A DNA stretch of 64,000 nt from Eubacteriales bacterium (GCA_029225565.1 JAQXWS010000080.1:1-64000), one strand, 5' to 3'. Positions 28,373 through 38,880 are shown, counted from the stretch's first letter. Made by a program: numbers and translations. Notes: a model not told the origin generated them from the sequence alone.

Positions 28373-29432
28373 TATTGCTTAATATAATCCTTGACGCAGT
28401 TGATAAAGGTCTGCATTTCTTCTTCCGTGCCGATGGTGATACGCACATAGTTGTTGATTCGCGGCAAATCAAAGTATCGGATGAACACCTTTTTGCTCTT
28501 TAGGTACAGGAACATATCCTTCATACTGCGGTCCTTGTGGGTGGCCATAATGAAGTTGGTACTGCTGTCCAACACGGTGAATCCCAGCTGTCGCAGCTCC
28601 TGGGTCACCTTGGTACGGGTAGCAATGATTTTGCTCACCGTGGAGTTAAAGTAGTCAACATCCCTTATTGCGGCGATTCCCATTGCCATGGACAGGCTGT
28701 CAACGGTGTAGGAGTTGTAGCTGTTCTTAACAGCCTCCAGAACATCAATCAGCTCCTTTGAGCCGATGGCAAAGCCGATACGCATACCGGCAAGGGACCG
28801 TGACTTACTGAATGTGCCGGTAACCAGCAGATTGTCGTACTTTTTTGTTAGCGGTACGCTGGATATTCCGCCGAAATCAACATAGGCCTCGTCGATAATT
28901 ACCACGCTGTCCTGATTGTATTCCATAATCTTGGTAACAAATTCGGGACCCTCGCCAATGGAAGTAGGCGCGTTGGGGTTGGGAATTACCACCCCGCCGT
29001 TGGGCGAGCGATAGTCCTCCGGATTGATTCTAAAACTGTCGTCCAGCGGTTGGTTGATATATTCTATACCGAACAGCCTGCACCATACCGGATAAAAGCT
29101 GTATGTGATGTCGGGATATACAATTGGCAAGTCGGAGTTAAAAAAAGACTGAAAAGCCAGAGCCAGCACATCGTCGCTGCCATTGCCCAAAAATACATTA
29201 TGCGCCTTTACTCCGTAGAACTCGGCAATAGCCTCCTTGAATTCTTGGGCTGTTGCCGGCGGATAAAAGCGCAGACTGTCTGTGTTGAATTCCCTCAGTG
29301 CCTGTACGGCCTTGGGAGAGGGGGATAGGGATTTTCGTTAGCATTGATTTTTACTATATCCCGTTCCTTGCTCTGTTCTCCCGGTACATAGGGCTCAATA
29401 TTTTTTAAATTACTTTTCCATAACTGTTTCAT
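28372..29432 (-). pseudogene. hisC: Histidinol-phosphate aminotransferase, interrupted by a 1-nt frameshift
   Basis: N-part MKQLWKSNLKNIEPYVPGEQSKERDIVKINANENPYPP and C-part (GNGSDDVLALAFQ...VVIIDEAYVDF...GTFSKSRSLAGMRIGFAIG) lie in different frames; one extra G at the G5 run near 29320-29324 restores SPKAVQALREF. Confidence 0.88.
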
Positions 29433-29436
29433 ACTA

Positions 29437-30324
29437 CTACTTGGCAACCGCCGCAGCTGCCGCTTCCTTTTCTGCCTTGCGCTGAGCACGCTTCTTTTTT
29501 GCCTTGTAGCCCATCAGCTTTTCCAGGCTGTCCTGGGGAGTGCAGTAGCCGCCTATGGTAACCGTGTGGTCGCCATAGGTACCGTGAAAGTCGGAGCCGC
29601 CGGTGGTAAGCAATTTTTCTTTTTTGCATTTTGCTATCAGGGCTTCGGTCTGCTCCTCTGTGTTGTGGGGGGACCATACCTCGATACCGTCAATACCCAT
29701 CTCGATATACTTGTCAATGTCTTCAATGTTGCCGAATTTTCCGGGGTGGGCAAGGATTGCTATACCGCCTGCGCCGTGAATCTCGTCAATGGCCTCCTGT
29801 ACGGACGGGTACTTGGTGGGCGCCAGTACATTGGTCTCGCTGTTGTGGCTGAACAATGCTTTGTATAGGTCGCCAAAGATTCTGTCAGTATATCCTGCGT
29901 CCATAAGAGCGTGCATAATATGCTGAGTAAAAAGATTGGTGGAGCCGCTTGCGTGGGAAATGATGAATTCGCTGGTGATAGGAAATCTGGCTGCAACCTT
30001 TAGCATCATTATCTGGCCGGCTCTCTTGCGGGACACAGATGTCCTTTTGCAGATGCCCTCCAGTCTGTCCGGAGCGTCGGCAAGGTATGACAGGATGTGT
30101 ACCTTTTTGCCGCACTCCTGGTCAAAGGCGCTGATTTCCACACCCGGTATTACGGTTACGCCGTATCTCTTGCCTATTACCTGGCCCCTGACTGTTCCTG
30201 CAACGCAGTCGTGATCGGTTATGGCAATGGTGTCTATTCCGCTTTTTTGGGCTATTACTATCAAATCTTCAATTCCTACCGAGCCGTCGCTCAGCTTTGT
30301 GTGACAATGCAAATCTGCTGCCAT
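29437..30324 (-). CDS. PHP domain phosphoesterase
   Basis: MAADLHCHTKLSDGSVGIEDLIVIAQKSGIDTIAITDHD...AHPGKFGNIED; RBS GGAGAG before 30324. Confidence 0.92.
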   Translation of the reverse strand: MAADLHCHTKLSDGSVGIEDLIVIAQKSGIDTIAITDHDCVAGTVRGQVIGKRYGVTVIPGVEISAFDQECGKKVHILSYLADAPDRLEGICKRTSVSRKRAGQIMMLKVAARFPITSEFIISHASGSTNLFTQHIMHALMDAGYTDRIFGDLYKALFSHNSETNVLAPTKYPSVQEAIDEIHGAGGIAILAHPGKFGNIEDIDKYIEMGIDGIEVWSPHNTEEQTEALIAKCKKEKLLTTGGSDFHGTYGDHTVTIGGYCTPQDSLEKLMGYKAKKKRAQRKAEKEAAAAAVAK

Positions 30325-30443
30325 AATCCAATCTCTCCTTTCGGTCAATAATGGGGTATTTGCCGAATTTTTATAAATTTACATAATTTTACACTATATA
30401 AAGTTAGTATAACATAACAAAAAATGTTTTTCAAGGCTTATAT

Positions 30444-30986
30444 CTAAATAAAATTCAGTTCCCGATTCAGCCTGCTGACAGGCAGACCCACCACGTTGAA
30501 GTAGTCGCCGTCGATTCTGTCAACCAGCAAGGAGCCGTATCCCTGGATACCGTATGCGCCTGCCTTGTCCATAGGTTCCCCGGTGGCAATGTAGCGGTCA
30601 ATTTCCTCGTCTGTGAGGTCAAAGAATTTTACCTTGGTTTCTTGATGAAAGGTGACGGTTTTTTCTCCCTTGATTACGGTTACTCCGGTCAGAACGCTGT
30701 GCCATTTGCCGGACAGCATTGTCAGCATACGGCGGGCGTCGTCCTTGTCCGCAGGCTTACCCAGTATAATATTGTCGATTGATACCACGGTATCCGCGCC
30801 TATTATTATGTCTGTATCATTGGCAAAAGGCTGCGCTTTTATTCTCGACAGGTATTCCACAGCCTGTTGGGGGGATATTCCCTGGGGCAGAGTCTCGTCA
30901 ACCCGGGCTGATTTGACCTCAAAATCCGTGGTAATCAGCCTAATTAACTCCTGTCTGCGTGGACTTTTTGATGCCAGTATAATCAT
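30444..30986 (-). CDS. maf: Maf family nucleotide pyrophosphatase
   Basis: MIILASKSPRRQELI...IIGADTVVSIDNIILGKPADKDDARRML. Confidence 0.97.
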   Translation of the reverse strand: MIILASKSPRRQELIRLITTDFEVKSARVDETLPQGISPQQAVEYLSRIKAQPFANDTDIIIGADTVVSIDNIILGKPADKDDARRMLTMLSGKWHSVLTGVTVIKGEKTVTFHQETKVKFFDLTDEEIDRYIATGEPMDKAGAYGIQGYGSLLVDRIDGDYFNVVGLPVSRLNRELNFI

Positions 30987-32977
30987 TATTTTACTCCTCT
31001 GTAGTACAGTCCCCGTGTGAATTTTGTGTCCGGCGGACTGCCGTTATTGAACATATCTATGATTTGCTCCACCCGTTGCCTGCTCTCGTCGGTAAAGTAC
31101 AGGTGGGCAAAATCCGTTTTGACCTCTCTCATTCTGTCCCCAAGATACAGCGGTAGGGGATTCAGTATCTCTACGCAGGGGTAGGTCGAGCATTTTACAG
31201 GCAGCTTGTAGCCCTTTCTGTCTGTAAGACTGCCGTTCTTGTTACATTGGTGACAGCCTATTCTGTTTTTGACAGGGCAGTTTCGGGCCAGCATAAGAGG
31301 CAGCGAGCCATACACAATAATTCCGGTATCATCAGCGTTTATTGCGTTGGCTTGCTCCAGAGTCAGCTCGTATGACAGTATGGGGGAGCTCACCTGCTGT
31401 GCGCCCATGCTGTTGAACACATTCATACCGAAATCCCCATAGACCGCAAAGCCCATATCCTGCGCCGTTTTGTATGCTCCTATATTGGGACAGAGCGCCA
31501 TTGTTACGCCTATATCCCGCAGGTGGGACAGCTGTTTTTTCAGTTTTTCCTCACAGCCAAAGAGACCTCTGGGTATCTCCACACCGATTCTGTTATCCTC
31601 AAAATACTTGTCTTCGCTCCATATTGGTATAAAAACGCGCTTGAAGGGGTGCTCATGGGGTATTCTGTCGGGGTGTAAAAATCTGGCGGTATAGTAAGTT
31701 TTTTTGTGGGACACCTTGTCCGTATCGGGCAGGGGGAGAGCGTCATATTCCCTTGGTGTAATTATGTTCAGCTTTTCTACTGCGTCACGGCGCATGCCGT
31801 TGATAACGCCGGCAGGCAGTATCAGCCCCTCCTCAATGTCTGTATCAACCTTATGGGCGTAGAACTGGGTGCCGCCCAACTTGGACAGCCTGGCGGTCAG
31901 GCTCTCCGCCGTCATCGGCGCATTGATAGCCGCTTGGGGCACGGGACCCGTTACCGTTACCGTCCTTTCGCCTTTGGTAACTGTCAACCTTGACGGCTGA
32001 TTACTGTGGCAGAAAAAGGACAGAGATATGGGGACGAGAGGATTTTCGTTGTCATACAGATGACTCAGTTCCTTGAGCACATTGCCTGCCGCCATCACAT
32101 CCTCCTTTTGGCGGGTGCCGAACATATCTTCTCTCTTGCCGGTAAAGTAGCCGTCGGTGAATCCGCTGCGAGAAAAAACGCTGCGCAGGATATTTTCGGT
32201 ATCGGGGGAGTAGTTTTTGTTGATTGCCTCCTTGCAGGCCGTTACGGCGGCGGCCACATATTCAGGCCGTTTCATTCTGCCCTCGATTTTTAGGCTGCAT
32301 ATACCCAGCTTTTCCATTTTTTGGATATGCCTTATCAGACTCAGGTCCTTTAGCGACAGGTCACAGGCGGGTCGGTCATCGGCGCTGAATTGCAGTCGGC
32401 AGGGCTGAGCGCACAGTCCTCGATTACCACTCCTGCCACCCAGCATAGCCGACATATAGCATTGTCCGCTGACGCACATACACAGTGCTCCGTGTACAAA
32501 GGCCTCCAGTTCCATATTTGTGCAAGCTCTTATTTCTGCAATTTCGTCCTCACTCATCTCTCTGGGGATTACAGCCCGTACAAAGCCCATTTTTTCCAGT
32601 GCCTTGAATCCGTCGGGAGTTGTGGCGCTGCATTGGGTGGACGCGTGTAGCTTTGCTTGTGGAAAGCATTGTCTTATCATCTTTGCCATGCCTATGTCCT
32701 GTACAATGAATCCGTCCACCCCTGCCTCCATGGCAGTGTCAACGGTGGAGTGTGCCATATCCATTTCGGCATCGGATACAAGAGTGTTAGCCGTCAGGTA
32801 CACCTTTACATCACGGCAGTGGCAGTAGGCCACAGCCTTATTCAATTCTTGGGCGTCAAAGTTGCCGGCGTTGCGGCGGGCATTCAGTTGGGTCATACCC
32901 AGATATACTGCGTTTGCGCCACAGCGCACAGCAGCAATCAGAGCCTCCATATTGCCGGCAGGTGCTAATATTTCCAT
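30986..32977 (-). CDS. U32 family peptidase
   Basis: MEILAPAGNMEALIAAVRCGANAVYLG...ELEAFVHGALCMCVSGQCYMSAMLGGRSGNRGLCAQPCR. Confidence 0.95.
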   Translation of the reverse strand: MEILAPAGNMEALIAAVRCGANAVYLGMTQLNARRNAGNFDAQELNKAVAYCHCRDVKVYLTANTLVSDAEMDMAHSTVDTAMEAGVDGFIVQDIGMAKMIRQCFPQAKLHASTQCSATTPDGFKALEKMGFVRAVIPREMSEDEIAEIRACTNMELEAFVHGALCMCVSGQCYMSAMLGGRSGNRGLCAQPCRLQFSADDRPACDLSLKDLSLIRHIQKMEKLGICSLKIEGRMKRPEYVAAAVTACKEAINKNYSPDTENILRSVFSRSGFTDGYFTGKREDMFGTRQKEDVMAAGNVLKELSHLYDNENPLVPISLSFFCHSNQPSRLTVTKGERTVTVTGPVPQAAINAPMTAESLTARLSKLGGTQFYAHKVDTDIEEGLILPAGVINGMRRDAVEKLNIITPREYDALPLPDTDKVSHKKTYYTARFLHPDRIPHEHPFKRVFIPIWSEDKYFEDNRIGVEIPRGLFGCEEKLKKQLSHLRDIGVTMALCPNIGAYKTAQDMGFAVYGDFGMNVFNSMGAQQVSSPILSYELTLEQANAINADDTGIIVYGSLPLMLARNCPVKNRIGCHQCNKNGSLTDRKGYKLPVKCSTYPCVEILNPLPLYLGDRMREVKTDFAHLYFTDESRQRVEQIIDMFNNGSPPDTKFTRGLYYRGVK

Positions 32978-33002
32978 ACTAATTCCTACATTTGTATAAT
33001 TA

Positions 33003-33030
33003 TAGGGGCGACCGATAGCCACCCCTTTTG
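33003..33030 (-). terminator. Terminator-like / REP-like palindrome between zapA and U32 peptidase
   Basis: taggggcgaccgatagccacccctttt: wobble-containing inverted repeat with GGGG/CCCC ends. Confidence 0.5.
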
Positions 33031-33039
33031 TTTGTTGTA

Positions 33040-33393
33040 TTATTGCTGACCGGCAAGCTTGCTGCGCAGGTTGCTGATTTCGCGGTTGAGTCGCTCAATT
33101 TCTCTTCTTGCAACATCAACCTCCATACGAGCTCTGGCGCTGTCCTCAAGATAGTCCTTGATTTGCGCTCTAAGGTTGTCGGATGAGGCAGTCGCTTTTT
33201 TTGCGGCGTCGGCCTGGTCCAGCGCAACCAGCACTGCACATTGAGTTTGGGACAGTGACGGCGACTCGTTGCCGATTGTCTTCATTTCCTTGTCGATAAG
33301 CTCGCCCAAATCCTCTACATAATCCGGGTCGTCCTCTGTGAGTATGGTGTAGCTGTTACCACAAATCTTTAGATTAACTCTATTCTTTTCCAT
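33040..33393 (-). CDS. zapA: Cell division protein ZapA
   Basis: MEKNRVNLKICGNSYTILTEDDPDYVEDLGELIDKEM. Confidence 0.88.
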   Translation of the reverse strand: MEKNRVNLKICGNSYTILTEDDPDYVEDLGELIDKEMKTIGNESPSLSQTQCAVLVALDQADAAKKATASSDNLRAQIKDYLEDSARARMEVDVARREIERLNREISNLRSKLAGQQ

Positions 33394-33515
33394 AATGTAC
33401 ACCTTTCCGTCAAAATATGACTATTTCTACCTTTTTAGTATAACAACTAAATAAATACTTGTCAATCTTAAATACTTTTGTTATATTAAAATTATCAAGC
33501 GATTGGAGATTTTTT

Positions 33516-35588
33516 ATGCAAAAAAATGTGTTCGTAATCAATACCCTCAACACTCATTATGTTATGGGGGTAAATGATGATGGAGTGCTTCAGCATATTC
33601 ATTGGGGAGCAAAAATGCCCGTTGACGAATATTCGGTTTTTAACGAATGGGAGCACAACTCAAATCATTCCGAATTGGATTACACAAAGGAGGAGTACAG
33701 CGTTTTCGGCGGTACGCGCTATAGAGCTGCCGCCCTCAAGTGCATTTATGCCGACGGATGCCGTGACAGCGTGTTCACATTCAAGTCCGTCACCCGGGAC
33801 GAGGGATTGCTGGAGATTACTCTTACCGACAGCGAGTATGATGTTGACCTGGTGCTGTCCTACGCATACGGCAGCGACCACGATATTATTACCCGCAGCG
33901 TCACCGTTGTCAACAACGGCAATGCCGCCATTACCCTGGAGAGAGTGTTCAGCGCAGAACTCAATCTGCCCTCCAGGTCACCGTACAAGGTCATCAATAC
34001 CAACGGCTCCTGGGGTGCCGAGTTTTTGACTGAAAGTAATGAGCTTAACAACGGCACCGTTGTGTATGAGTCAAAAAAAGGTATTGCCGGACACACTCAC
34101 TCTCCCTTTGTGATTATGCACCGTGACGCTACCGAGGATTGGGGCGATGTGTTCTTTGCCGCATTAGGGTACGGCGGTAATTTCAAAATAGAGGTCAATC
34201 GTGATTTTTGCAATACCACCAGGTGTATGCTGGGCATATCCGATTTTGATTTTTCCTACACCCTTGGCGCCGGCGAAAAATTTACTGCGCCAAAGGTATA
34301 TATGGGATATACCTGCGGATTTACTGCTATGAGCAATATGATGAACGACTTTGCAGTAGATAATATTTTGCCAAAGGGATATGCAAAAAAGCATTTGCCG
34401 GTACTATATAATTCGTGGGAGGCTACCGAATTTGATGTTAATACCCGTGACCAGCTGGCGCTGGCAAGGATAGCCGCCGATATTGGGTGCGAGCTGTTTG
34501 TTATGGATGACGGATGGTTCGGCAAGCGCAACAACGACCGCGCCGGACTGGGAGATTGGTATGTTAATACCGACAAATTCCCCAACGGTCTGGGCGAGCT
34601 GATTGACGGTGTTAACAGTCTGGGTATGGACTTCGGCCTGTGGTTTGAGCCTGAGATGGTACAGCAGGACAGCGACCTGTACCGCGCTCGTCCGGAGTGG
34701 ACATATCACTACGATTCCCGTACCCCGTCCCTGCTCAGGCATCAGCTGGTACTCAATCTTACCCGCGACGATGTTAGGGAATATGTGTTCGATTGTATGG
34801 ATTCTATGCTGTCCAAGTACAATATCCGTTACATAAAGTGGGATATGAACCGTCCCTTTTCCGAGATTGGCACCGATAATCTGGAAAACGGCAAGGAGCT
34901 GTGGTACCGTCATACCATGGCTGTGTACGACATTGCCGACCGCCTGCACAAAAAATATCCCTACCTCCAGTTGGAGGCTTGCGCGTCCGGTGGCGGCAGG
35001 GCAGAGCTGGGGGCTATGGAGCACTTTGATATGGTGTGGACCTCCGACAATACCGACCCTTTGGACAGATTGTATATTCAGCGTGGATATTCCATGCTTT
35101 ATCCCCGCAAGTGTATGCGTGCATGGGTAACGGACGCCGGCGGTTCCTGCAGATGCAGTGACGACTTTAGGTTCAATACCTCCATGCAGGGCTCCTTGTC
35201 CATTGGCTCCCATTTGCTCAAAAAGGACAAAAAGACCTTGCAGGGATACAAGGAGTATATTGCCCGGTACAAATCAGTTCGCGACACAATTCAGTTTGGG
35301 GACTTGTACAGATTGGCAAATTATGACTGTGACGGAGTGTTCATTACCCAGTATGTCAGCAAGGATAAGTCCCAGAGCGTTCTGTTTATCAGCACTGCGC
35401 CCACATCTCTGTTCAACAAGCAGGACAAGGAATTCGTGCTTAAGGGGCTTGACCCCAATGCCGATTATGAGTGTCGGTACAATGACAACACATACCGACA
35501 CAGCGGCCGCTTCTTGATGAACAAGTGGCACAAAGTAACTATTGGCGGCGCTTTGCAGAGCCGAATTGTGGTGCTTAACCGGGTGTAA
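33516..35588 (+). CDS. Alpha-galactosidase, GH36
   Basis: NSWEATEFDVNTRDQLALARIAADIGCELFVMDDGWFGKRNNDRAGLGDW, IRYIKWDMNR, LEACASGGGRAELG. Confidence 0.96.
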   Translation: MQKNVFVINTLNTHYVMGVNDDGVLQHIHWGAKMPVDEYSVFNEWEHNSNHSELDYTKEEYSVFGGTRYRAAALKCIYADGCRDSVFTFKSVTRDEGLLEITLTDSEYDVDLVLSYAYGSDHDIITRSVTVVNNGNAAITLERVFSAELNLPSRSPYKVINTNGSWGAEFLTESNELNNGTVVYESKKGIAGHTHSPFVIMHRDATEDWGDVFFAALGYGGNFKIEVNRDFCNTTRCMLGISDFDFSYTLGAGEKFTAPKVYMGYTCGFTAMSNMMNDFAVDNILPKGYAKKHLPVLYNSWEATEFDVNTRDQLALARIAADIGCELFVMDDGWFGKRNNDRAGLGDWYVNTDKFPNGLGELIDGVNSLGMDFGLWFEPEMVQQDSDLYRARPEWTYHYDSRTPSLLRHQLVLNLTRDDVREYVFDCMDSMLSKYNIRYIKWDMNRPFSEIGTDNLENGKELWYRHTMAVYDIADRLHKKYPYLQLEACASGGGRAELGAMEHFDMVWTSDNTDPLDRLYIQRGYSMLYPRKCMRAWVTDAGGSCRCSDDFRFNTSMQGSLSIGSHLLKKDKKTLQGYKEYIARYKSVRDTIQFGDLYRLANYDCDGVFITQYVSKDKSQSVLFISTAPTSLFNKQDKEFVLKGLDPNADYECRYNDNTYRHSGRFLMNKWHKVTIGGALQSRIVVLNRV

Positions 35589-35626
35589 CAGCAGTATTTT
35601 GCCCACATTCTTTTGGGTGTGGATTG

Positions 35627-35655
35627 TTGACTTGTACAATAAATAGTGCTATCAT
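35627..35655 (+). promoter_or_regulatory. Sigma-A-type promoter TTGACT-17-TATCAT upstream of DAHP synthase
   Basis: Hexamer match with 17-nt spacing. Confidence 0.6.
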
Positions 35656-35688
35656 ACTAAATATTATTTTTTACGAGGTTTATATATT

Positions 35689-36729
35689 ATGGACAATATG
35701 AACAAATCCCAGTTCAAACGCAAGCTACCTGTACCCAAGGAGATTAAGGAGCAGTACCCGCTATCCCCAGAGGCAACCAAGGTTAAGGAAGCCCGTGACC
35801 GGGAAATTACAAAGGTTTTTACCGGCGACAGCAACAAGTTTGTGCTGGTTATCGGACCCTGCTCGGCAGACAGACCCGATTCGGTGCTGGATTATATTCA
35901 TCGTTTGGCAGATGTACAAAAAGAGGTTGAGGACAAAATTATAATCATACCTCGCATATACACCGGCAAGCCCCGTACTACAGGGGCAGGCTACAAGGGA
36001 ATGCTCCACCAGCCGGACCCGGACAAAAAGCCGGATATGCTGGAGGGTATTATCGAGGTGCGCAACCTCCACAAGGAGGCTATTGAGCAAACCGGGCTTA
36101 CCTGTGCCGACGAGATGCTGTATCCCGAAAATCACAGGTACCTGTCCGACCTGCTGTCCTATGTTGCCATCGGCGCCAGAAGTGTGGAAAACCAGGAGCA
36201 TAGACTTGTATCCAGTATGCTCAATATTCCTGTGGGAATGAAGAATCCTACCAGCGGTGACTTTTCTATTATGCTCAATGCCATAAAGGCAGCCCAGGGC
36301 GACCATACCTTTTTGTATCGTGGCTGGGAGGTTGAGAGCGACGGCAATCCGCTGGCTCATGTTATTCTGCGTGGCAGCGTCAACAAGCATGGTATCAATC
36401 ATGCAAATTATCACTACGAGGATTTGCGTACACTGCACGATATGTATTGCAACGGCGGATACAAAAATCCTGCTGTTGTTGTGGACACAAATCACTCCAA
36501 TTCCGGCAAGAATTATCTTGAGCAGGTGCGTATTGCCAACGAGGTACTGCACTCAATGCGCCACAGCGACGATATCAGCAGAATGGTAAAGGGATTTATG
36601 ATTGAGTCCTACATTGAGGACGGCTGCCAAAAGGTTGAGGACGGTGTGTACGGCAAGTCAATTACCGACCCCTGCCTGGGCTGGGACAAGACCGTAGAGC
36701 TAATCTATTCTATTGCGGACCAACTGTAA
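35689..36729 (+). CDS. 3-deoxy-7-phosphoheptulonate synthase
   Basis: VLVIGPCSADRPDSVLDYIHRLADV...IIPRIYTGKPRTTGAGYKGMLHQPDPDKKPDM; VVVDTNHSNSGK. Confidence 0.95.
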   Translation: MDNMNKSQFKRKLPVPKEIKEQYPLSPEATKVKEARDREITKVFTGDSNKFVLVIGPCSADRPDSVLDYIHRLADVQKEVEDKIIIIPRIYTGKPRTTGAGYKGMLHQPDPDKKPDMLEGIIEVRNLHKEAIEQTGLTCADEMLYPENHRYLSDLLSYVAIGARSVENQEHRLVSSMLNIPVGMKNPTSGDFSIMLNAIKAAQGDHTFLYRGWEVESDGNPLAHVILRGSVNKHGINHANYHYEDLRTLHDMYCNGGYKNPAVVVDTNHSNSGKNYLEQVRIANEVLHSMRHSDDISRMVKGFMIESYIEDGCQKVEDGVYGKSITDPCLGWDKTVELIYSIADQL

Positions 36730-36731
36730 TT

Positions 36732-37262
36732 ATGGATTTTGGCAGACTATTCGACAACATTGTCAGCGTAACCAAGGAGTCGCAGCTGAAGCTGGGATAT
36801 GAGTCGGTACCCTTTGGCATCAACTATGCACGCAGCAGCTTGCTGCATTTGTTGGGGGACTGTGATGACGGTGTCGTGCCGGATTTGCTGGCAGAGTTTG
36901 CGGCACAGTACAGGGACACTCTCGGCGATATTACATATCGCACCGTCAGTAACGGATACAGAATTGATATTCCCACTCAGGGAGTGGATTATGTGCATTC
37001 GCTGGTGAGTGACGATGACTTTTTGGTACAGTTTATAAAAGTGATTCGTGACTACACCTGCACGGTGGACGATGTCATTGCTGTGTTCAACAGGTACAGC
37101 CGCAAGGTTGTTGTGGAGCATATTGACAATGAGGATTTTGACTATTTGATATATTTTGAGGACGGTCAGCCGGACGCATTTTGGTACTGTATCGACACTC
37201 AGGATATTGGTATGACCTATCACAGATTTACTAAAGAGGATTATTTGGACTTCGGTTTTTAG
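36732..37262 (+). CDS. DUF3877-like protein
   Basis: ESQLKLGYESVPFGINYARSSLLHLL N-terminal pattern; family assignment from memory. Confidence 0.6.
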   Translation: MDFGRLFDNIVSVTKESQLKLGYESVPFGINYARSSLLHLLGDCDDGVVPDLLAEFAAQYRDTLGDITYRTVSNGYRIDIPTQGVDYVHSLVSDDDFLVQFIKVIRDYTCTVDDVIAVFNRYSRKVVVEHIDNEDFDYLIYFEDGQPDAFWYCIDTQDIGMTYHRFTKEDYLDFGF

Positions 37263-37271
37263 GAGGGTATT

Positions 37272-38648
37272 ATGGATTATCGTATCGAGCATGATTCCAT
37301 GGGGGAGGTAAAGGTTCCTGCCAATGTGTATTGGGCGGCGCAGACCCAGCGCAGCCACGAGAATTTTAAGATTGGCGAGGGTATCGAGGTTATGCCCCGG
37401 GAGATTACTTATGCCTTTGCCGTGCTGAAAAAGGCCGCCGCCGTTGCCAATAACGAATTGAAGCCCGATAGGATGACGGGGGAAAAGCTGGAGGCAATAT
37501 CACAGGCCTGTGACGAAATTATGAGGGGCGAGCTGAACGACCATTTTCCGTTAGTAGTGTGGCAGACCGGCTCGGGTACTCAATCCAATATGAATACCAA
37601 CGAGGTTATTGCTAATCGGGGCAACCGAATTGCCGGCAAAAAGCTGCTCCATCCCAACGACGACATCAATATGAGCCAAAGCTCAAATGATACATTCCCC
37701 ACAGCCATGTCCATTGCCGCTGTGCTGGGACTGGAGGACAAGGTTATCCCCGCTGTCCAAAAGCTGGTGGATACATTCAAAAAATTGGAGCAGGACAATC
37801 AGGGTGTTGTTAAGAGTGGCAGAACACATCTTCAGGACGCAACGCCTATTACTTTTTCACAGGAAATTAGCGGCTGGCGCACCTCCTTGGAAAAGGATAT
37901 TCGACTGATACAAGCAGCCCTGCCCGAGCTTAAGGAGTTGGCATTGGGCGGCACCGCCGTTGGCACCGGACTTAATGCCCCGGAGGGTTTTGATACCCGT
38001 GTTGCAAGGGCTGTTTCCCAAATTACCGGCAAGGAGTTTGTTACAGCGCCCAACAAGTTCCATGCCCTTACCTCAAAGGACGAGCTTGTGTTTGCTCACG
38101 GAGCACTCAAGGCGCTGGCTGCGGATATGATGAAGATAGCCAACGATGTTCGCTGGCTGGCGTCTGGACCCAGACTCGGTCTTGGGGAGATAACCATTCC
38201 GGAGAACGAGCCCGGCTCCTCTATTATGCCAGGCAAGGTTAACCCCACCCAGTGCGAGGCGGTAACCATGGTGGCAGTTCAGGTTATGGGCAACGATGCC
38301 ACTATCGGCATTGCCGCATCACAGGGCAATTTTGAGCTTAATGTGTTTATGCCGGTGATGATTTACAATTTCATTCAGTCGGTGCGTCTTCTCAGCGAGG
38401 CTATTATCAGCTTTAACGATAATTGTGCCGTGGGCATAAAGGCAAATGCAAAAAAAATGAGTGACAACCTGCACAATTCTCTTATGTTGGTAACAGCTCT
38501 CAATCCCTATATCGGCTACGAAAATGCCGCCAAGACGGCAAAAAAAGCGTTTAAGGATAATATATCCCTGAGAGAAGCCTGTGTGGAATTGGGCTTTTTG
38601 TCACCGGAAGAATTTGACAAGGTGTTCCACCCGGAAAAAATGGTATAA
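37272..38648 (+). CDS. fumC: Class II fumarate hydratase
   Basis: WQTGSGTQSNMNTNEVIANRG, SSNDTFPTAMSIAA, GSSIMPGKVNPTQCEA. Confidence 0.96.
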   Translation: MDYRIEHDSMGEVKVPANVYWAAQTQRSHENFKIGEGIEVMPREITYAFAVLKKAAAVANNELKPDRMTGEKLEAISQACDEIMRGELNDHFPLVVWQTGSGTQSNMNTNEVIANRGNRIAGKKLLHPNDDINMSQSSNDTFPTAMSIAAVLGLEDKVIPAVQKLVDTFKKLEQDNQGVVKSGRTHLQDATPITFSQEISGWRTSLEKDIRLIQAALPELKELALGGTAVGTGLNAPEGFDTRVARAVSQITGKEFVTAPNKFHALTSKDELVFAHGALKALAADMMKIANDVRWLASGPRLGLGEITIPENEPGSSIMPGKVNPTQCEAVTMVAVQVMGNDATIGIAASQGNFELNVFMPVMIYNFIQSVRLLSEAIISFNDNCAVGIKANAKKMSDNLHNSLMLVTALNPYIGYENAAKTAKKAFKDNISLREACVELGFLSPEEFDKVFHPEKMV

Positions 38649-38682
38649 TAAAAAGCAAAACAAATGGTATAATAAAAAGCAA
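38638..38682 (+). repeat. Tandem duplication (unit aaatggtataataaaaagcaaaac, 24-nt period) spanning the fumC stop codon
   Basis: aaatggtataataaaaagcaa at 38638-38658 and 38662-38682. Confidence 0.9.
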
Positions 38683-38706
38683 TAGGCTGTTCCTATTGCT
38701 TTTTTG
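38674..38706 (+). terminator. fumC terminator
   Basis: aaaagcaatagg ctgtt cctattgctttttt. Confidence 0.85.
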
Positions 38707-38764
38707 TTGCTCAAAACGAAAAAAGGCACTCCTACGGAGTGCTTCTCTCTGCTGTGGGTGGTCA

Positions 38765-38800
38765 AAAAAGAACGGTGTACCCAAACCACGGGACACCGTT
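38765..38800 (-). terminator. Terminator downstream of the tRNA pair
   Basis: aacggtgt...acaccgtt inverted repeat; T run on minus strand. Confidence 0.75.
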
Positions 38801-38801
38801 T

Positions 38802-38876
38802 TGGTGACCCGGACGGGAATTGAACCCGTGTTACCGCCGTGAAAGGGCGGTGTCTTAACCTCTTGACCACCGGGCC
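38802..38876 (-). tRNA. tRNA-Glu(TTC), CCA encoded
   Basis: Minus: GGCCCGGTGGTCAAGAGGTTAAGACACCGCCCTTTCACGGCGGTAACACGGGTTCAATTCCCGTCCGGGTCACCA. Confidence 0.95.
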
Positions 38877-38880
38877 GTAA

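Noticed and set aside
29314-29333. Programmed ribosomal frameshift in hisC
   Set aside because: Slip at a C5 run without evident stimulatory structure and no known precedent in this family that I can cite; an indel or sequencing error is simpler
35761-36552. 263-aa minus-strand ORF opposite DAHP synthase, and similar ORFs at 34404-35213 and 44092-44946
   Set aside because: Overlap unambiguous enzyme genes on the plus strand
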